A stretch of 63,945 bases of DNA from JAEUMY01 sp031394355 (GTDB lineage: Bacteria > Pseudomonadota > Gammaproteobacteria > Burkholderiales > Usitatibacteraceae): NCBI GenBank assembly GCA_031394355.1, contig JANNSU010000007.1, forward strand, positions 1 through 63,945. The letters are read 5' to 3'. The notes beneath the pieces were generated by a model that was not told the origin of the DNA, ran no database searches, and saw only the letters and a list, made by a program, of their open reading frames with translations. Positions within the stretch are counted from its first letter, which is position 1; each line of letters starts with the position of its first letter. The position numbers and the translations under genes were made by a program. Of the stretch, positions 62,549-63,945 are shown piece by piece.

Positions 62549-63945
62549 GGTTGCGGGATCCCGTTGTTTGCTGCGACATATCGAAGCCACTGTGTCCACC
62601 AGTCCTCCTCGTTCTTGTCAGCCGCGCTCAGGCTGTCGCCCCCCGACGATTTGCCTGCCGCGGTGGTCGGCGCTTGCAATTTCATGGCCGACAAGCCTCC
62701 CATTGTCGGCACCAACCATGCGGGGGGTTGCCGGTCGAATCCCAGGCCCGGCAGTTCGGCGAAGTATTCCTGGCGCTTGCCGCCCTGACTGGCCAACGCC
62801 CAGGTACCTCGCCCCAACAGCATGAACCGCGAGTCTGGCAGTTTGTGCTTGAACGACTCGGCCATCAGCAGCCCGCTCCGATGGTCCCACACCCTTACCC
62901 GGCCATCAAGCGTGGTGGAGGTGAGCCAGCGTCCGTCCTGGGAGAAAGACACCTCGGCGACGGAATTGCTGTGCCGCAACACCGGCGCATCAGCCCTGCC
63001 ATCAGCATATTTCGTGACGACCTTGCCATCCAGCGTGTACATCGCCAGTGCCTGACCCGTGGGCGAAAAGCGCACCCCGAAATACACGGTGGTGGACCCT
63101 TCTTCCCGGAGCTCGGACTTCTCGCCTTCACTTGCAGCCATGTCTGGCCGCCACCATCCGAAGCCGGTACGAGTCGTGAACGCGACCTCCGGCCGTGTCG
63201 GATGTACGGCAGCCGACAGGGCACCGGGAACCTTGTGCTGCCGCACGTGAAAACCCGTCACCAGATCGTGCACTGCCATGCCGTTCTGGCCGGCGACCGT
63301 CAACCACTTCCCGTCCTGGGAGACACCCCAATCGAGCAGACTGCCAACAGCCTGCACCGGCAACCCGGCAGCACGGCCGGTGGCCAGGTCATGGACACGC
63401 AAAGTCCCGTCAACCAGCCGGGCCACGACGTGCGTGGCGGAGGGCGTCAACGCCACCGCGCGCGCCTCCTCTGACAGGGCTACCGTTGCCAAAACGGAAC
63501 CCTGATCTGCGGCAATGATGCTTATCTTGTTGTCCGCCGTGGCAATGGCCAGACGGTCCGGCGTGCCGGGTCGCCACGCCAATGCAGTCACTGCCGCATT
63601 GCCGTCAAAGCGCTTCTGGGGCGAAACCAGCATGCCCTTCGTCGACGGCACGGATCGAATACCGGCGATTTCGACGTGGCGCGTGCCCGCGGGCACGAAT
63701 GCGATCCGGGTGCCGTCTGCCGTGGGTGTGGGCAAGGTCAGCATCCGGTCAATCAAATGCGGGGCTGTCCCCGGCGGATCGATGCGCCACAGCCGCAGCA
63801 CCTCATCATCAGACATGGACAACACATGGCTGCCGCCCAGCACGGGGCGTGCCAGCAGTACCGGCCCGCCATGCACCATCGCAACGATCTGGGCACCGGA
63901 CCGCACATCCCAGATGCGCACTGCACCATCGAACGCTGCCGTCAC
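62545..63945 (-). CDS. WD40-repeat protein, 5' end outside the window
   Basis: At least 466 residues of WD40-type beta-propeller; the 5' end runs off the window. Blades are visible as DGAVRIWDVRSGAQIVAMVH, DDEVLRLWRIDPPGTAPHLI, TALAWRPGTPDRLAIATADN, DGTLRVHDLATGRAAGLPVQ, VSQDGKWLTVAGQNGMAVHD, FSPTGQALAMYTLDGKVVTK, and FSQDGRWLTSTTLDGRVRVW with DHRSGLLMAE. The C-terminus (GDSLSAADKNEEDWWTQWLR) is acidic and possibly helical. A propeller scaffold in a pilin operon is unusual; it could bind pilins or link to a signalling partner. Overlaps the pilin gene. Confidence 0.85.
   Translation of the reverse strand: MTAAFDGAVRIWDVRSGAQIVAMVHGGPVLLARPVLGGSHVLSMSDDEVLRLWRIDPPGTAPHLIDRMLTLPTPTADGTRIAFVPAGTRHVEIAGIRSVPSTKGMLVSPQKRFDGNAAVTALAWRPGTPDRLAIATADNKISIIAADQGSVLATVALSEEARAVALTPSATHVVARLVDGTLRVHDLATGRAAGLPVQAVGSLLDWGVSQDGKWLTVAGQNGMAVHDLVTGFHVRQHKVPGALSAAVHPTRPEVAFTTRTGFGWWRPDMAASEGEKSELREEGSTTVYFGVRFSPTGQALAMYTLDGKVVTKYADGRADAPVLRHSNSVAEVSFSQDGRWLTSTTLDGRVRVWDHRSGLLMAESFKHKLPDSRFMLLGRGTWALASQGGKRQEYFAELPGLGFDRQPPAWLVPTMGGLSAMKLQAPTTAAGKSSGGDSLSAADKNEEDWWTQWLRYVAANNGIPQP

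Overview
The window reads as chromosomal DNA of a GC-rich, Gram-negative betaproteobacterium. The reasons are a zapA gene with 6S RNA just downstream, a complete LPS core/Lipid A set (waaA, waaC, WaaE-like, several GT9/GT4 enzymes, msbA), a full type II secretion operon, an rmlBADC operon, and a tetR-pcm-rhodanese-tolC-waaA neighbourhood that I associate with Rhodocyclales/Burkholderiales-type genomes. Genus cannot be fixed from the sequence alone. No tRNA, rRNA, integrase, transposase or CRISPR array was seen.

Layout. 0-1 kb: 6S RNA, zapA and a ZapB-like coiled-coil gene (minus). 1-3.4 kb: a PAS-GGDEF-EAL c-di-GMP protein. 3.45-5.65 kb: cobalamin riboswitch and btuB. 5.65-7 kb: an AT-richer pocket with two orphan genes. 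7.2-10.6 kb: a tricorn-like protease with one apparent frameshift. 10.7-17.5 kb: an LPS/glycan block (GT9, GT4, MsbA, GT4, GT9) interrupted by a G/C-rich repeat array. 17.7-19.4 kb: a secreted lysyl-endopeptidase-like protease. 19.6-31.6 kb: a surface/glycosylation region with a GT2, a Wzm/Wzt ABC exporter, two convergent SPINDLY/OGT-type TPR glycosyltransferases, a PpiC prolyl isomerase, a Thr/Ser/Asn-rich secreted protein and a probably abundant cell-surface protein. 32.5-43.5 kb: gspEFGHIJKLMCD type II secretion (minus). 43.7-48.4 kb: dTDP-rhamnose operon with a WaaE-like GT2. 48.5-50.7 kb: waaC-waaA. 50.7-54 kb: tolC, rhodanese, pcm, tetR. 54.2-56.2 kb: TPP riboswitch and thiC. 56.4-58.9 kb: TPR-GAF-GGDEF protein. 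59.3-59.9 kb: yceH. 60.0-63.9 kb: an overlapping operon of WD40-like protein, pilin, a pilin-like protein without a cleavage site, a PilC-like protein and a second pilin; it continues past the window edge.

The most unusual property is a 12-bp perfect palindrome, GCGAATATTCGC, found 26 times exactly by eye (about once per 2.5 kb; about 0.004 copies are expected for a random 12-mer). Nineteen copies are inside genes, where they are read in all three frames (as A-N-I-R, R-I-F-A or x-E-Y-S), and seven are outside. One copy, paired with a degenerate partner, builds the P3 arm of the thiC TPP riboswitch, and another follows the cobalamin aptamer. This looks like a cyanobacterial-HIP1-type highly iterated palindrome in a proteobacterium. 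Other candidates for follow-up are the pilin/WD40 operon, heptanucleotide arrays flanking the rmlA start codon (possible phase variation), and an MsbA whose Walker B catalytic glutamate position is valine.
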